A DNA stretch of 64,000 nt from positions 620,001-684,000 of the forward strand of contig CAVSOT010000001.1 of the NCBI GenBank assembly GCA_963729695.1, given 5' to 3'. The notes beneath the pieces are model-generated. The model made no database searches, was not told the origin of the DNA, and saw only the letters and a list, made by a program, of their open reading frames with translations. Origin of the DNA: PALSA-693 sp963729695 (lineage in GTDB: Bacteria; Actinomycetota; Acidimicrobiia; Acidimicrobiales; Palsa-688). This document shows positions 24,957 to 34,962 of the stretch, in pieces. How positions within the stretch are numbered: the stretch's first letter is position 1; each line of letters starts with the position of its first letter. Made by a program: the position numbers and the translations under genes.

Positions 24957-25673
24957 TCAGAACAACCGGGCCGTAAGCGCCTTGCGGTACGTGGCCGTAC
25001 GAGGATCGTCCGGACCGAGCACTTCGAGGAGATCCACGAACTCCTGCCGGGCCTCGTCGTCATCCCGGACCCGATCGAGCAGGGCGTCCAGTTTGGCTTC
25101 GACCCCTTCCTGGCTCAGCTCGGCGGCGTCCAGTTCCCCGCCCAGTCGGGCTTGGGCCGCCAGGTGCCGGGTTTCCGGGGTCTCCGGAATCCGGGCCAGG
25201 AGGCTGAGGACCTCCTCCCGGTGTCCCGGGTCGCCGCCGTTGACGAGCAGTGCGGCGAGCGCCAGCACGGCCGCCTCGTTGCCCGGTTCGAGCTCAACCG
25301 CCCGGCGGAGCGAGGCCTCGTCGCCCGCCGCGATGAGCTTCTCCACCTCGGTGGGGGCCCGTCGCAGCCCGGAAACCCACTGGCGCACGGCCGGCTCAGG
25401 GAGCGCACCCACGAAGCTGTCGACCACCTTGCGGTCCCGGATGGCGTACACGGCCGGTATCGACTGCACCTGGAACGTCGCCGCGGTGCGGGGGTTGGCG
25501 TCCACGTCGACCTTGACCAGCTCCACCCCGTCGGTCTCCCCGACGACCTTGTCGAGGGTGGGACCCAGCGTCTTGCACGGACCACACCACGAGGCCCACA
25601 GATCCACGACAACCGTGGTCGTGAGGGACCGGTCCAGCACATCGGTCTCGAAAGTGGCATCGGTGACGTCCAT
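24957..25673 (-). CDS. thioredoxin-fold protein with C-terminal TPR-like region (CnoX/YbbN type)
   Basis: About 238 aa from ATG 25673 ('MDVTDATFETDVLDRSLTTT'); ATG 25685 would add MPIV. The thioredoxin domain has the active site 'VDLWASWCGPCKTLGPTLDK' and the cis-Pro in 'QVQSIPAVYAI'. The C-terminal half is helical with TPR-like pairs ('LRRAVELEPGNEAAVLALAA') and ends 'DPRTATYRKALTARLF', as in the CnoX/YbbN group, which act as redox chaperones that pass clients to GroEL. First gene of the leftward operon. Confidence 0.88.
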   Translation of the reverse strand: MDVTDATFETDVLDRSLTTTVVVDLWASWCGPCKTLGPTLDKVVGETDGVELVKVDVDANPRTAATFQVQSIPAVYAIRDRKVVDSFVGALPEPAVRQWVSGLRRAPTEVEKLIAAGDEASLRRAVELEPGNEAAVLALAALLVNGGDPGHREEVLSLLARIPETPETRHLAAQARLGGELDAAELSQEGVEAKLDALLDRVRDDDEARQEFVDLLEVLGPDDPRTATYRKALTARLF

Positions 25674-25770
25674 GACGATTGGCATCCTTGCAGGTTGAGC
25701 GCCCCCTCGGGCGGGTTCGGTTGACGGGAAACAGTGGGCGGCGTCCCGCAGAGGTCTAGGTTGCGGAGTC

Positions 25771-26844
25771 ATGACCGACCCGACCGCTCCTCTTATCGAG
25801 GGTACCGGCGACCCGACGGGTGTGAATCGGGACAGGGTGAGCGCCTGGTTCGTGGAGAACGTGCTCGGAGTGGTCCTGCCGCTCCGGTTCCATCGGGTGT
25901 CGGGGGGGCGCAGCAACCTGACCTTCGAGGTCCGCGACGCAGCGGGTACCGGCTACGTGTTGCGGCGGCCACCCACCAGCCACGTGTTGCCGACCGCCCA
26001 CGACATGAGCCGCGAGTATCGCATCATCGCCGCCCTCGGTCCGGTGGGCGTGCCGGTCGCGCCGGCGCTGGGCCTGTGCACCGACGTGTCGGTCAACGAT
26101 GCCCCCTTCTATGTCATGGGCTTCGTCGACGGCATCGTCGCCCGAACCGAAGCCGAGGTCGAGGCCCACCTCGAACTTCCGGCCAGGGCCCGCTGCGGGG
26201 TGGCGATGATCGACACCCTGGCCCAGATCCACACCGTCGATCCCGACGGATCGGGTCTGGGCGACCTCGGACGAAAGGACGGCTACATCGCCCGCCAGCT
26301 GCGCCGGTGGTATGGGAATTACCAGGCCGCTCTGGAGTCACGGGGCGGCCAGTCGTCGGGCGATGTCGATCGGATCCACGACCTGTTGTCCGCCCACATC
26401 CCCGAGCAGGGTCCAGCCGGTGTGGTCCACGGTGACTACAAGCTCGACAACTGCATCGTCTCCGCCGACGGCGGGATGCTCGCCGTGCTCGATTGGGAGC
26501 TGTGCACGCTCGGCGACCCGCTCGCCGACCTCGGGCAGCTGCTCGTGTACTGGCCGGAACCGGGCGAACCCTCACCCCTCGACCACGCCCCGACGTTGGC
26601 GCCAGGGTTCCCCACCCGAGCCGACCTCCGAGCCCGCTACGGAGAGGCGACCGGACGGGACCTCTCGCAACTCGACTTCTACCTGTCGTTCGCGTACTGG
26701 AAGCTGGCCTGCATCCTCGAGGGCGTCTACGCCCGGTACCTCGCCGGAGCCATGGGGGACGACGACTTCGATCTCAGCACCTATCCGGGGAGGATCGACT
26801 GGTTGGCCTCCCAGTCGCTCCAGTTCGCGGCGGGCTGGAAGTAG
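25771..26844 (+). CDS. phosphotransferase family protein (APH/ACAD10-like)
   Basis: 357 aa. Kinase-like fold of the aminoglycoside phosphotransferase superfamily: 'SGGRSNLTFEVRD' (nucleotide loop region), catalytic 'GVVHGDYKLDNCIV' (Brenner motif HGD..N) and metal-binding 'AVLDWELCTLGDPLADLGQL'. The phrase 'RRPPTSHVLPTAHDMSREYR' places it with ACAD10/11-type phosphotransferases, which phosphorylate 4-hydroxy fatty acyl substrates in some organisms, rather than antibiotic resistance enzymes. Substrate here unproven. First of three closely spaced rightward genes. Confidence 0.88.
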   Translation: MTDPTAPLIEGTGDPTGVNRDRVSAWFVENVLGVVLPLRFHRVSGGRSNLTFEVRDAAGTGYVLRRPPTSHVLPTAHDMSREYRIIAALGPVGVPVAPALGLCTDVSVNDAPFYVMGFVDGIVARTEAEVEAHLELPARARCGVAMIDTLAQIHTVDPDGSGLGDLGRKDGYIARQLRRWYGNYQAALESRGGQSSGDVDRIHDLLSAHIPEQGPAGVVHGDYKLDNCIVSADGGMLAVLDWELCTLGDPLADLGQLLVYWPEPGEPSPLDHAPTLAPGFPTRADLRARYGEATGRDLSQLDFYLSFAYWKLACILEGVYARYLAGAMGDDDFDLSTYPGRIDWLASQSLQFAAGWK

Positions 26845-26858
26845 GCGATGATGGTGCT

Positions 26859-27725
26859 ATGAGCGAGCTCGCCACGATTCACGAGTTGCCGGCATTGGAG
26901 CGCCCAATGCTGGTGGTCGCCCTGGAGGGCTGGATCGACGCGGGCCTGGCCGCCGCCACCGCGGCGGCGACGCTTCTCAGCACCACGCCGCACGAACTGG
27001 TGGCCACCTTCGACGCGGACGAGCTGATCGACTTCCGGGCCCGGCGGCCGACGCTCCGCATCGTGAACGGGGTCGACACCGACCTGCGCTGGTCCGCCAT
27101 CCGGATGCACGCCGCCACCAACCGGACCGGTCGAACGGTGTTGACGCTCACCGGCCCGGAACCCGACATGCGCTGGCACCGCTTCGTGGCCGAAGTGGTG
27201 CAGCTGGCCTCCCGGCTCGAGGTCGGACTGGTCGTCGGGTTGGGGGCGTTTCCCGCCCCGGTCCCCCACACCAGGTCGGTACAGCTGGTCGGGACATCCC
27301 CTGACGCGGAGCTGGCCGCTCGGGTAGGCGTCCTGCCGGCCACCATCGAGGTGCCCTCCGGCATTCAAGGCGCGCTCGAATACTCCTTCGGCAAATCCGG
27401 TATCCCCGCGATCGGGCTGTGGGCCCGCGTACCTCACTACGTGTCGGCCATGCCCTACCCGGCCGCCGCCGCCACGCTGCTCGAGGGACTCGCCCGCATG
27501 GCCGATCTGGAGGTCGACACCTCCACGTTGCGCGAGGCGGCGACGGCCACGCGCCAGCAGATCGACCAGCTCATCGCCGGGAGCGAGGAGCACGCCACCC
27601 TCGTCCGCCAGCTGGAAGCCCAGCAGGACCGGGAGCAGGGCCTCGGGGAGAACTCGTTCGGCGACCTTCCCTCGGGCGACGAACTGGCCGCCGAGCTGGA
27701 ACGCTTCCTCCGCGGCGAGCGCTGA
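26859..27725 (+). CDS. PAC2 family protein
   Basis: 288 aa from ATG 26859, 14 nt after the phosphotransferase stop. 'MLVVALEGWIDAGLAAATAA' at the N-terminus and 'LVVGLGAFPAPVPHTRSVQL' followed by 'VPSGIQGALEYSFGKSGIPA' match the actinobacterial PAC2 (proteasome assembly chaperone 2-like) family. The C-terminus is helical, 'ATRQQIDQLIAGSEEHATLV'. Structures of relatives show a trimeric purine-nucleoside-phosphorylase-like fold; function in bacteria is undetermined. Confidence 0.88.
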   Translation: MSELATIHELPALERPMLVVALEGWIDAGLAAATAAATLLSTTPHELVATFDADELIDFRARRPTLRIVNGVDTDLRWSAIRMHAATNRTGRTVLTLTGPEPDMRWHRFVAEVVQLASRLEVGLVVGLGAFPAPVPHTRSVQLVGTSPDAELAARVGVLPATIEVPSGIQGALEYSFGKSGIPAIGLWARVPHYVSAMPYPAAAATLLEGLARMADLEVDTSTLREAATATRQQIDQLIAGSEEHATLVRQLEAQQDREQGLGENSFGDLPSGDELAAELERFLRGER

Positions 27726-27777
27726 CCGCGACCCGCCGGCAGGGGCCCGCCGGCGTGCCGCCGGTATGCTCGCCGGC

Positions 27778-28789
27778 ATGCGTGTCGACGGAGGAATCAG
27801 CAACGACCTGAGCGCGGTACCCCGCCAGGCCCAGAAGGCCGAGGAGGACGGGTACGACGCGGTCTGGTCCGCAGAAACCGGGCACGACCCGTTCCTCTCC
27901 CTGGCCATCGCCGTCGAGCACACCCGACGGCTGGAGCTGGGAACCGGTATCGCGGTGGCTTTTGGCCGCAACCCGATGATCGTGGCCACCATCGCACGCG
28001 ACCTGAACGCCTACTCCGGAGGCCGTTTTCTGCTCGGGCTGGGCTCGCAGGTCAAGCCGCACATCGAGAAGCGGTACTCGATGCCGTGGTCGCACCCGGC
28101 GCCGCGAATGCGGGAGTTCATCTCCGCCATGCGGGCGATCTGGGACTGCTGGCAGAACGGCACCAAGCTCGACTTTCGGGGTGATTTCTACACCTACACG
28201 TTGATGACGCCGTTCTTCGATCCGGGCCCGGACGAGCATGGCGTGCCCAAAGTGTTCCTGGCCGCGGTGGGTGAGCACATGACGAGGGTGGCCGGAGAGG
28301 TCGCCGACGGCATCCTGGTCCACGGCTTTACTACCGAGCGCTACCTCCGGGAGGTGACGATGCCGACCATCGCGGGCGCGCTGGCTGCGAGTCGGGTCGC
28401 ACCGGGCAGACTTCCAGTGTCGTACCCGGCCTTCGTCGTCACCGGCGACACCGAGGAGCAGCTCGCCGTAGCTGCCGCCGACGTCCGCAAGCAGGTCGCG
28501 TTCTACGGGTCGACCCCCGCCTATCGCTCCGTCCTCGAGCTGCACGGTTGGGGTGACCTGCAGACCGAACTGCACACCCTCTCGAAGCGGGGAGACTGGG
28601 ACGAGATGGGCCGGCGCATCGAGGACGAGATCCTGGACGCCTTCGCCGTGGTAGGCACGCCCGAGGAGATCCCCGGGCTGCTCCGGAAAGCGCTACGCCG
28701 ACCTCGTCGATCGCATGAGCCTCTACATGCCGTACGCCGGCGAAGACTTCGCCCGACGCATCGTTTCCGGTCTGCGGGAGATCTCCTAA
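27778..28789 (+). CDS. LLM class (F420-type) oxidoreductase, one frameshift
   Basis: About 336 aa from ATG 27778. 'SRPRQAQKAEEDGYDAVWSA'-like N-terminus ('AVPRQAQKAEEDGYDAVWSA'), 'LELGTGIAVAFGRNPMIVA' and 'GGRFLLGLGSQVKPHIEKRY' are typical of luciferase-like monooxygenases, and the set resembles the TIGR03617 F420-dependent group. A break at 28687-28689 (AAA should be AA) restores the C-terminus 'RYADLVDRMSLYMPYAGEDF' ending at TAA 28787-28789. Substrate unknown; these enzymes reduce or oxidise hydrophobic compounds using F420 or FMN. Confidence 0.85.
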
Positions 28790-28932
28790 GCGACGAGCAG
28801 GACGGGCCAGACCGCCGAGGGCACCACACCACCCGGGGCCAGACCGCCGACGGGGCCAGACCCCTGAGGGGACGGGACCGCCGAGGGGCCGTCACACCGC
28901 CGAGTGGCGGCGGGCCCGGCCCATCACCGACT
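28790..28932. repeat. short degenerate GGGCCAGACCGCCGA repeats between convergent genes
   Basis: 143 nt between the convergent LLM and leuS ends. GGGCCAGACC recurs three times with GCCGAGGG- or GCCGACGGG-type followers, and GACCGCCGAGGGG recurs again later. The copies are irregular in spacing. No terminator with a U-tract is visible. Confidence 0.55.
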
Positions 28933-31397
28933 TCAGACCACCACGTTGACCAGGCGGGGCGGCCGAGCGATCACCTTCGTCGGTACCCGCCCCGACAGCT
29001 CCCGAGCGACCTTCGGGGTGGCCAGCGCCAGCGAGACCGCCTCGTCCTCGCCTATCCCGGCGTCGACGGTCACTCGTTCTCGGACCTTGCCGTTGACCTG
29101 CACGACCATGGTGACGGCATCGACCCGGACCAGCTCGGGGTCGGCGACCGGCCAGGCCTGCTCGTGCACCGTGGCCGAGTCCAGGTGGCGAAGCTCCCAC
29201 AACTCGGCGGCGATGTGGGGCACCATCGGGGCCAGCAAGAGCAACAGGGTGTCGATGGCGAAATCGACGGTCGCGGTTCGGGCCCCGGCCGGGTCCTGCA
29301 CCTGCTTGTACAGGGTGTTGACGAACTCCATCTCCGCCGCCACCGCCGTGTTGTACGACCAGCGTTCGCAGTCGCGACTGACCCGGTCGATCAAACGGTG
29401 GGTCGCTTTCTCCAACTCGACGTCCGCCGCGGTGGGTTCGCGGTCAACCAGGTGCATGCGGTCGACACCCCCGCTGGCCAGGCGCCACACCCGGCTGAGG
29501 AAACGGTGGCATCCATCGATCATCTCGTCGGTCTGAGGTCCCCATTCGAAATCGTCCCCCGGCGGGCCGACGAACAGGTGGAAAAGGCGGAGAGCGTCGG
29601 CGCCAGGCCCGTCGAAATACCGCTCGGGCGCGATGAGGTTGCCCTTGGACTTCGACATCTTCGTGCCGTCCATGGTGATCATGCCCTGGGTGAACAGGCG
29701 CTCGAACGGTTCCCTCGGGGTGGGAGGACCGATACCCAGATCCGAGAGGGCCCGGGTGTAGAAACGGGCGTAGAGCAGGTGCAGGATGGCGTGTTCGATC
29801 CCGCCGATGTACTGGTCGACCGGCATCCAGCGGGCCGTCGCCACCTTGTCGATCGGGGCGTCCGTGGCCCACGGGTCGCAGAAGCGCTCGAAGTACCACG
29901 ACGAGTCGACGAACGTGTCCATCGTGTCGGTCTCACGTTCCGCCGGCCCGCCGCAGATGGGACAGGTGGTGTAGAGGAAGTCGGGGTCGTAGCGCAGCGG
30001 CGACTCACCCGTGGGGCGAAACTCCACGTTGTCGGGTAGCAGTACGGGGAGCTGGTCCTCCGGCACGGGCACGATCCCATGGTCGGGGCAGTACACCACC
30101 GGGATCGGGCAACCCCAGTAGCGCTGGCGGGACAACAACCAGTCGCGGAGGCGGTAGTTGGTCTTCCGCACGCCGAGCCCCTGCTCCTCCAACCAGTCGA
30201 TGGCCCGGGCCTTGGCCTCGGCGACACCCAAGCCGTCGAGCCACTGGCTGTTGATCGTCAGCCCATCACCCACGTAGGCCTCACCTTCCCAGCCCGCGGG
30301 CGGGTCGACGGTCCGGATGATAGGGAGGTCGAACGCGGTGGCGAAGTCCCAGTCCCGCTGGTCCTGGCCAGGGACGGCCATGATCGCCCCGGTGCCATAG
30401 GTCATGAGCACGTAGTCGGCCACGAAGATCGGTACCGGTTGACCCGTGAACGGGTTGATGGCGTGGGCGCCCGTGAACACCCCCCGCTTGTCGAGGGGCC
30501 CTTCGCCGGCCTGGCGCTCGAGGTCGGTCTCGCTTTGGACGCGCTCGACGAAGGCCTCGACCTCCTGTCGTGGGCGGCGCTGGTAATGCGCTCGACGAGG
30601 GGGTGCTCCGGGGCCAGCACCACGAACGTCATGCCGAACGAAGTGTCCGGCCGGGTGGTGAACACCCGTATGGCGGCGTCGTGCCCCTCGACGGGCAGAT
30701 CGAACTCTGCCCCCTCGGACCGCCCGATCCAGTTGCGCTGCATCGTCTTGACCCGCTCGGGCCACTCCAGCCCGTCGAGAGCGTCGAGCAACTCGTCGGC
30801 GTAGGCGGTGATGCGGAAGAACCATTGCTCGAGGTCCCGCTTGACGACCAGGTCGCCGCTGCGTTCGCACGTGCCATCGGGAAGCACCTGCTCGTTGGCC
30901 AGCACCGTGTGGCAGCCCGGGCACCAGTTGACCGGGGCGTTCTTGCGGTAGGCCAGGCCCGCCTCCAAGAACCGGAGGAAGATCACCTGGTTCCAGCGCA
31001 TATAGAGCGGGTCGTGGCTGCGGATCTCCCGACGCCAGTCGTAGCTCGCCCCCAGCCGTTTGAGGCTCGATTTCAGTTCTTCGATGCGTGCGTCGGTGAA
31101 CACCCGGGGATGGGTGCCCGTTTTGATGGCGGCGTTTTCGGCCGGCAGGCCGAAGCTGTCGAACCCGATGGGGCTGAGCACGGAAAATCCCTGCATCGTC
31201 CGATGCCGGACGAGGAGGTCACCGAAGGTGTAGTTGCGGATATGGCCCTGGTGGGCCGGCCCGCTCGGGTACGGGTACATGCAGAGCACGTAGTACGGCG
31301 GGCGCGGGTCGTCGTCGTCGGCTTCGTAGGCGCCCTGTTCGGCCCAGCGCCGCTGCCATTTGGCCTCGACGGCCTGGGGGTCATACTGCTCCGGCAT
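28933..31397 (-). CDS. leuS: leucyl-tRNA synthetase, one frame interruption
   Basis: About 820 aa across one break, start ATG 31397 ('MPEQYDPQAVEAKWQRRWAE'). The HIGH-class motif region is 'MYPYPSGPAHQGHIRNYTFG', the CP1 editing domain includes 'YGTGAIMAVPGQDQRDWDFA', and the KMSKS loop is 'GMITMDGTKMSKSKGNLIAP'. The C-terminus 'VVQVNGKVRERVTVD' is the LeuRS tail. The frame is lost at about 30570-30576, inside 'ERITSAA / RQEVEAFVER'; it needs two extra bases or one missing base. As leuS is essential and single copy in most bacteria, this is most likely a sequence error. Confidence 0.93.
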
Positions 31398-31431
31398 ATC
31401 GATCCAGGGTATCGGGGGACCGTTGCCCGCC

Positions 31432-32091
31432 TCAGCGCTTTCGGCCGGCCGGTGCCGGCTCGGCCATCGTGGAGGGCCCCACCTCGGCATCGAGCCAATC
31501 CCGCAGCGGTCGGGATGCCCGAAAGAACTCCACCACGCGCGTCTTGGCCTTGGCGGTGCCCAGCCAACCGCCGACTGGCCATTGCTTCCACGCGATTAAT
31601 CCCTTGTTGCGCAAGAGTTCGGCCCGGGGGTGGTCTTTGGGGTATCCCCTGGGCGCCGTCTTGAGGGGGGCGACGCCGATCACTTCCACCTTCGCCCGCC
31701 GAACCTGGTCGATCAGCTGCTCGAGCTCGGCACCTCTCTTCTCGTCCGCGGCCAGGCGGCGGTACCGCTCCAGCTGGTCGGGTGCCATCTGATACATGCC
31801 TGCGCCGGAGGCCAGACCGTCAACCGAGAACTGGATGTAGCCGGCGCCCACGGTGGCGGCAATAGCGGTCTTGTACGGAGACTTGTCAGCGCTGAACCGA
31901 ACATCCCGATAGGGACGGAAGATCCGGCCCTCCCCGAACTCGGCCGCCAGGTCGGCAAGCAAAGCAGCCATCGGGGCGTAGACCGCCTCCTCGTAGACCG
32001 CTTTGTGGTCCGTCCAGTAGACCTTGGAGTTGTCGGCCTCGAGACCCTCATAGAACTCCAGCGCCTCCGCCGGCCAACCCTTGAATGCCAT
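31432..32091 (-). CDS. DUF2461 (TIGR02453) family protein
   Basis: 219 aa from ATG 32091. 'FKGWPAEALEFYEGLEADNS' and 'NSKVYWTDHKAVYEEAVYAP' at the N-terminus and 'FRPYRDVRFSADKSPYKTAI' are diagnostic of DUF2461. Central 'YIQFSVDGLASGAGMYQM' and C-terminal 'LLRNKGLIAWKQWPVGGWLG' complete it. Soluble, function unknown. Ends 34 nt before the leuS start and may be co-transcribed with it. Confidence 0.85.
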   Translation of the reverse strand: MAFKGWPAEALEFYEGLEADNSKVYWTDHKAVYEEAVYAPMAALLADLAAEFGEGRIFRPYRDVRFSADKSPYKTAIAATVGAGYIQFSVDGLASGAGMYQMAPDQLERYRRLAADEKRGAELEQLIDQVRRAKVEVIGVAPLKTAPRGYPKDHPRAELLRNKGLIAWKQWPVGGWLGTAKAKTRVVEFFRASRPLRDWLDAEVGPSTMAEPAPAGRKR

Positions 32092-32325
32092 ATCCGCAAA
32101 TCTACCGACGCGGTGTGACGCCCAACCCGTGTCCCAGGCAGTACAGGAGGAGGGTGTGGTGGTGCTTGCCGGACGGTCGTCGGGTTGATCGGGTGGTGGC
32201 CGCGTGGTCGCTCGTTGGTGGCTCGTGATCGCCGGGTCGCCCGTTGGTGGCTCGTGATGGTCGGGTCGCCTCTGATCGCCGGGTCGCCCGTGGTCGCCCG
32301 CGATCGGCCGGGCCTCTTCCACCTT

Positions 32326-32362
32326 TGGACATCTGAGCAGCCTCAGGCTGCATGGATGTCCA
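32326..32362. repeat. 37-bp palindromic repeat, copy 1
   Basis: TGGACATC-TGA-GCAGCC-TCA-GGCTGC-ATG-GATGTCCA: outer 8-bp and inner 6-bp arms with symmetric bulges. Flanks CACCTTT on the left and TTTGTCGCGA on the right are shared with copy 2, so the conserved block is about 53 bp. Confidence 0.92.
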
Positions 32363-32444
32363 TTTGTCGCGAGTCGCACCGGTAGGCGGGCCGGGAGCCG
32401 GTCGGGAGAACGGCCCCCCGTCACCCACAAGAGCCCTCCACCTT

Positions 32445-32481
32445 TGGACATCTGAGCAGCCTCAGGCTGCATGGATGTCCA
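32445..32481. repeat. 37-bp palindromic repeat, copy 2
   Basis: Identical to copy 1 across the palindrome and its flanks (CCACCTTT...TTTGTCGCGA). Lies 93 nt upstream of tRNA-Ala. Confidence 0.92.
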
Positions 32482-32573
32482 TTTGTCGCGACCTGGACTG
32501 CTGGAGGCCTGGTAGCAGGTCGGTGGCCGAGACCCGCCCGAGGCCCTTGCTGCTAGGCTAACCGTCGCCTTCT

Positions 32574-32650
<77 letters not shown>

Positions 32651-32725
32651 AGACCCGACGGCGTAGCGGGTGTTGCTCCGGGTCAGCGAAATAGCGCGGG
32701 CTGTCCAGGCTGCCCGACCCTTCGC

Positions 32726-33343
32726 TTACGCCACCCGGCGACCCACTGGCTGACGGACCTTGAACGACAGCTCGGCGAGGTGGGCCACCGTGCCGGGATG
32801 GGAGTCCAGCCAGTCCTGCCGGCGAACTTGGGCCTTCTCTGCGTCCTGGAGGATGTCCATTGCCGTGCGCAGCCACTTCCGCTCGTTCCGGAGGCGCCGA
32901 GCCGTGCGGTCGATGTCTTCCCGATTAGCGTCTACGGCGTCGCGATTGCAGGTCAGGTGATACTCGCTCAGGGCGAGGTCCTGGACGACCTCGGCCAACT
33001 CGTCGACCTTGGCACGCAACCGGTCGATGTGGTGGGTCCGGTCGGGGCCGGCAGTGCGGTCGACGTAGCGCCGGGTCTCGGCCAGCGAGGTAGCGGTGGA
33101 CACGGGCCTTCTGGCCACGGTGGGATCGCCAGCCGAGGGGCGGACCAAGGCACGCACGGACGTGCCGCCGCGAAGGTCACGGATCTCGGTCCGGGCTGAG
33201 CCTTTGTGCGGTCGACCGGTGGTCGTCGCCGAGGTGGAGCGAAACAGCCCTGGGTGGTTGTCGCGAGGGTTCCCGGTGACCGCAGCTTGGTGCCGCTGGG
33301 TCGTTGGGAAAATCCGGGCCGTCTCTGCAGTTGCGGTAGCCAT
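32726..33343 (-). CDS. hypothetical coiled-coil protein beside tRNA-Ala
   Basis: 205 aa from ATG 33343, chosen for AGGAG 7 nt upstream; the frame opens at 33379. The N-terminal 90 residues are Thr/Arg/Ser-rich and look disordered. The rest is charged and helical, e.g. 'HIDRLRAKVDELAEVVQDLA' and 'DRTARRLRNERKWLRTAMDI', then 'RRQDWLDSHPGTVAHLAELS'. I recognise no family. The W-L-x-x-HP ending faintly recalls the helical tails of MobF-type relaxases, but no catalytic part is present, so this is only a hint. The gene lies next to a tRNA and repeats, a common site for foreign DNA. Confidence 0.55.
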   Translation of the reverse strand: MATATAETARIFPTTQRHQAAVTGNPRDNHPGLFRSTSATTTGRPHKGSARTEIRDLRGGTSVRALVRPSAGDPTVARRPVSTATSLAETRRYVDRTAGPDRTHHIDRLRAKVDELAEVVQDLALSEYHLTCNRDAVDANREDIDRTARRLRNERKWLRTAMDILQDAEKAQVRRQDWLDSHPGTVAHLAELSFKVRQPVGRRVA

Positions 33344-33623
33344 CGGGGCTCTCCTGTCCTCCGTCGTGGAGATCGTCACACCGCTAACTATGAGCCCCTC
33401 GGCCTCCCAGCACCCTAGGGAGAGTTCCTAGGTTTCGGACCGTAGGTCCCTAGTTGTGGGTCCCCCACGGGCTGATGACAATGTTTCCTACCATTTTCTA
33501 TGTGTTCCCACGGCTTGCACGGGGAGACGCCGAGCCTCAAAGGAAGAGCAAGCGGAGGCGAGCGCAGGCGGGGCGGCCGAGGATCAAAGGGAGGGGCAAG
33601 AGAGCGCAGGAGGGATCAGTAGG

Positions 33624-33669
33624 CCGGCGGGCGGAGACCACCAGGACCGGCGGGCGGAGACCACCAGGA
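33624..33669. repeat. 23-bp tandem duplication
   Basis: CCGGCGGGCGGAGACCACCA plus GGA occurs at 33624 and again at 33647, without change. Only two copies, so it is a recent local duplication and not an array. Confidence 0.85.
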
Positions 33670-33711
33670 CCGGGTCGGGCAGCACGTCCAGCTTCACGAC
33701 ACCATTACCTT

Positions 33712-33748
33712 TGGACATTCGTGCAGCCTGAGGCAGCTCAGATGTCCA
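33712..33748. repeat. 37-bp palindromic repeat, copy 3 (diverged)
   Basis: TGGACAT...ATGTCCA outer arms and an inner GC-GCCTGAGGC-GC stem. The loop bases differ from copies 1 and 2, yet the ability to fold is kept. The left flank ACCTTT... (ATTACCTTTGG) and right flank TTTGTCGCGA are conserved, about 1.3 kb from copy 2. Confidence 0.88.
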
Positions 33749-34335
33749 TTTGTCGCGACGAGTGACCGCCGGCTCCCGGCGTGCGTTACCCACCCCGACG
33801 ATGTCGAGACCGCGTGCGCGGTCAGAACCTCGAGGCCGCGGCCCTCCCTAGACGGCCGGGTCCCGAGAGCCACCGCGCCTAGGCTTGCCCGACGCGAGGA
33901 GAGCCCCGGCGTGGGCGACAGCGGACCTCATCCACACCGGACCGGTTGTCGGTTCCTGACTGCCCCCATCCTGGCCACGCAACGCCCGGTCAATCCTCGG
34001 GCCGCGTCGACGCGCTGGTCTCTTGCGACTATTCCCGATGTTGAGGCTGGTTTCTACCCCCCAAATTATCAACCGGGCATACAGTATTAACTGGCTGATA
34101 GACGGACAATATCTGAGGGCTACCGCTTGCAAGTTACTGAGCGTGTTTGACCACTTGCTGTGGGTGACTCGTATCACTGCCCTGGGTGTTCATCTCAGCC
34201 CCATTTGTGGTCAAGCGTAAGTATCAATTTGATCATCTCTTTACCGCCGATATAGTGCCGCTCTCAACTGACAACTGGGCGGGTTTTCCCACTGTCGGTG
34301 ACAACCTGACTGCGCATAGAACCGGAGGAACAGGA

Positions 34336-34962
34336 GTGAAGCGTCTGCTTTTTATTGGTGGCGGTGTGGCCGCACTACTCGTTGCGGCACTCGTCGATGC
34401 CACGCCGGCGTGGGCTCACAACAACAGCGTCACTCTGAGGTCCACCTGTGAAACGGCGAGCGGGACCTACACGATTTCTGGCACGGTCGCCAACGACTGG
34501 GACCTCGGCGAGACGGTCACCCTCCAGTCCGCCAGTCCTTCGGGCGCGGCAGCAAGCGGGTTCCCGATCCACGTGGCGGCCAACGGATCCGGGACGTTCT
34601 CGGGTGCGGTGGCGGGGACGACGGCAACCGTGACGGTCACCGTGAGCGGTGTCTGGTCCGACGGAGTCCAGGTAACCGACAGTGACTCCATCACGCTGTC
34701 CGGTCACTGCCAGCCTGCCACGAGCACCACGACCACTCCGCCCCCGCCTCCTCCTCCGCCGACCACCAGCACCACAGCTCCTCCAGGGGGCACCACGAGC
34801 ACGACAGCCCCCGACGTGCCCACGACCACGGTGGATGCTCCCGCTTCGACGACAGTGCCCGCCACCCGGACGACGTCCACCACTGTCGACGCACCAAGCT
34901 CGACCACGGTTCCCGAGGCCACGCAGTCGTCCCTCGCTCCCGCAGCAGACGTCACCGGGTAG
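34336..34962 (+). CDS. exported protein with Thr/Pro-rich C-terminus
   Basis: 208 aa from GTG 34336, preceded by GGAGGAACA. The signal peptide is 'VKRLLFIGGGVAALLVAALV' with cleavage after 'ATPAWA'. The mature part has a beta-sandwich-like domain of about 90 residues with two Cys ('STCETASGTYTISGTVANDW', 'LSGHCQPA'), then about 85 residues of Thr, Pro and Ser repeats. There is no LPXTG sorting signal or second membrane helix, so it may be secreted or held by other means. Possibly glycosylated on the Thr-rich tail. Function unknown. Confidence 0.7.
   Translation: MKRLLFIGGGVAALLVAALVDATPAWAHNNSVTLRSTCETASGTYTISGTVANDWDLGETVTLQSASPSGAAASGFPIHVAANGSGTFSGAVAGTTATVTVTVSGVWSDGVQVTDSDSITLSGHCQPATSTTTTPPPPPPPPTTSTTAPPGGTTSTTAPDVPTTTVDAPASTTVPATRTTSTTVDAPSSTTVPEATQSSLAPAADVTG

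Larger units (their letters stand above)
32092..32573. other. gene-free region with GATCGCCGGGTCGCCCG-type repeats and two palindromic repeats
   Basis: 482 nt without a supported gene. From 32180 to 32310 short units such as GATCGCCGGGTCGCCCGT and GTTGGTGGCTCGTGATSG recur irregularly. Two copies of the 37-bp palindrome follow (separate entries), then 90 nt leading into tRNA-Ala. The copies are 119 bp apart. Confidence 0.6.
33344..34335. other. 992-nt gene-poor region, including a lower-GC segment
   Basis: No gene with a good start is seen on either strand. CCTAGG/CCCTAG elements at 33413-33452 and a GTGGG-TCC-CCCAC dyad near 33456 lie upstream of the leftward orphan gene and could be regulatory. 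A 23-bp tandem duplication and palindrome copy 3 follow. From about 34020 to 34330 GC content falls clearly below the neighbourhood, with TTGACCAC at 34147-34154 and its complement at 34207-34214. This last part probably includes the promoter of the exported protein at 34336. Confidence 0.5.

Noticed and set aside
24178..25698. 506-residue open frame on the plus strand
   Set aside because: Antisense to folP2 and the thioredoxin gene; Ser/Arg-rich with no domain.
28933..31397. leuS as a pseudogene or split gene
   Set aside because: All catalytic and editing motifs are present and only one break is seen. Loss of leuS is not tolerable, so a sequence error is the better reading.
33624..33669. 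Short direct repeats as a CRISPR array
   Set aside because: Only two adjacent copies with no spacers and no cas genes nearby.
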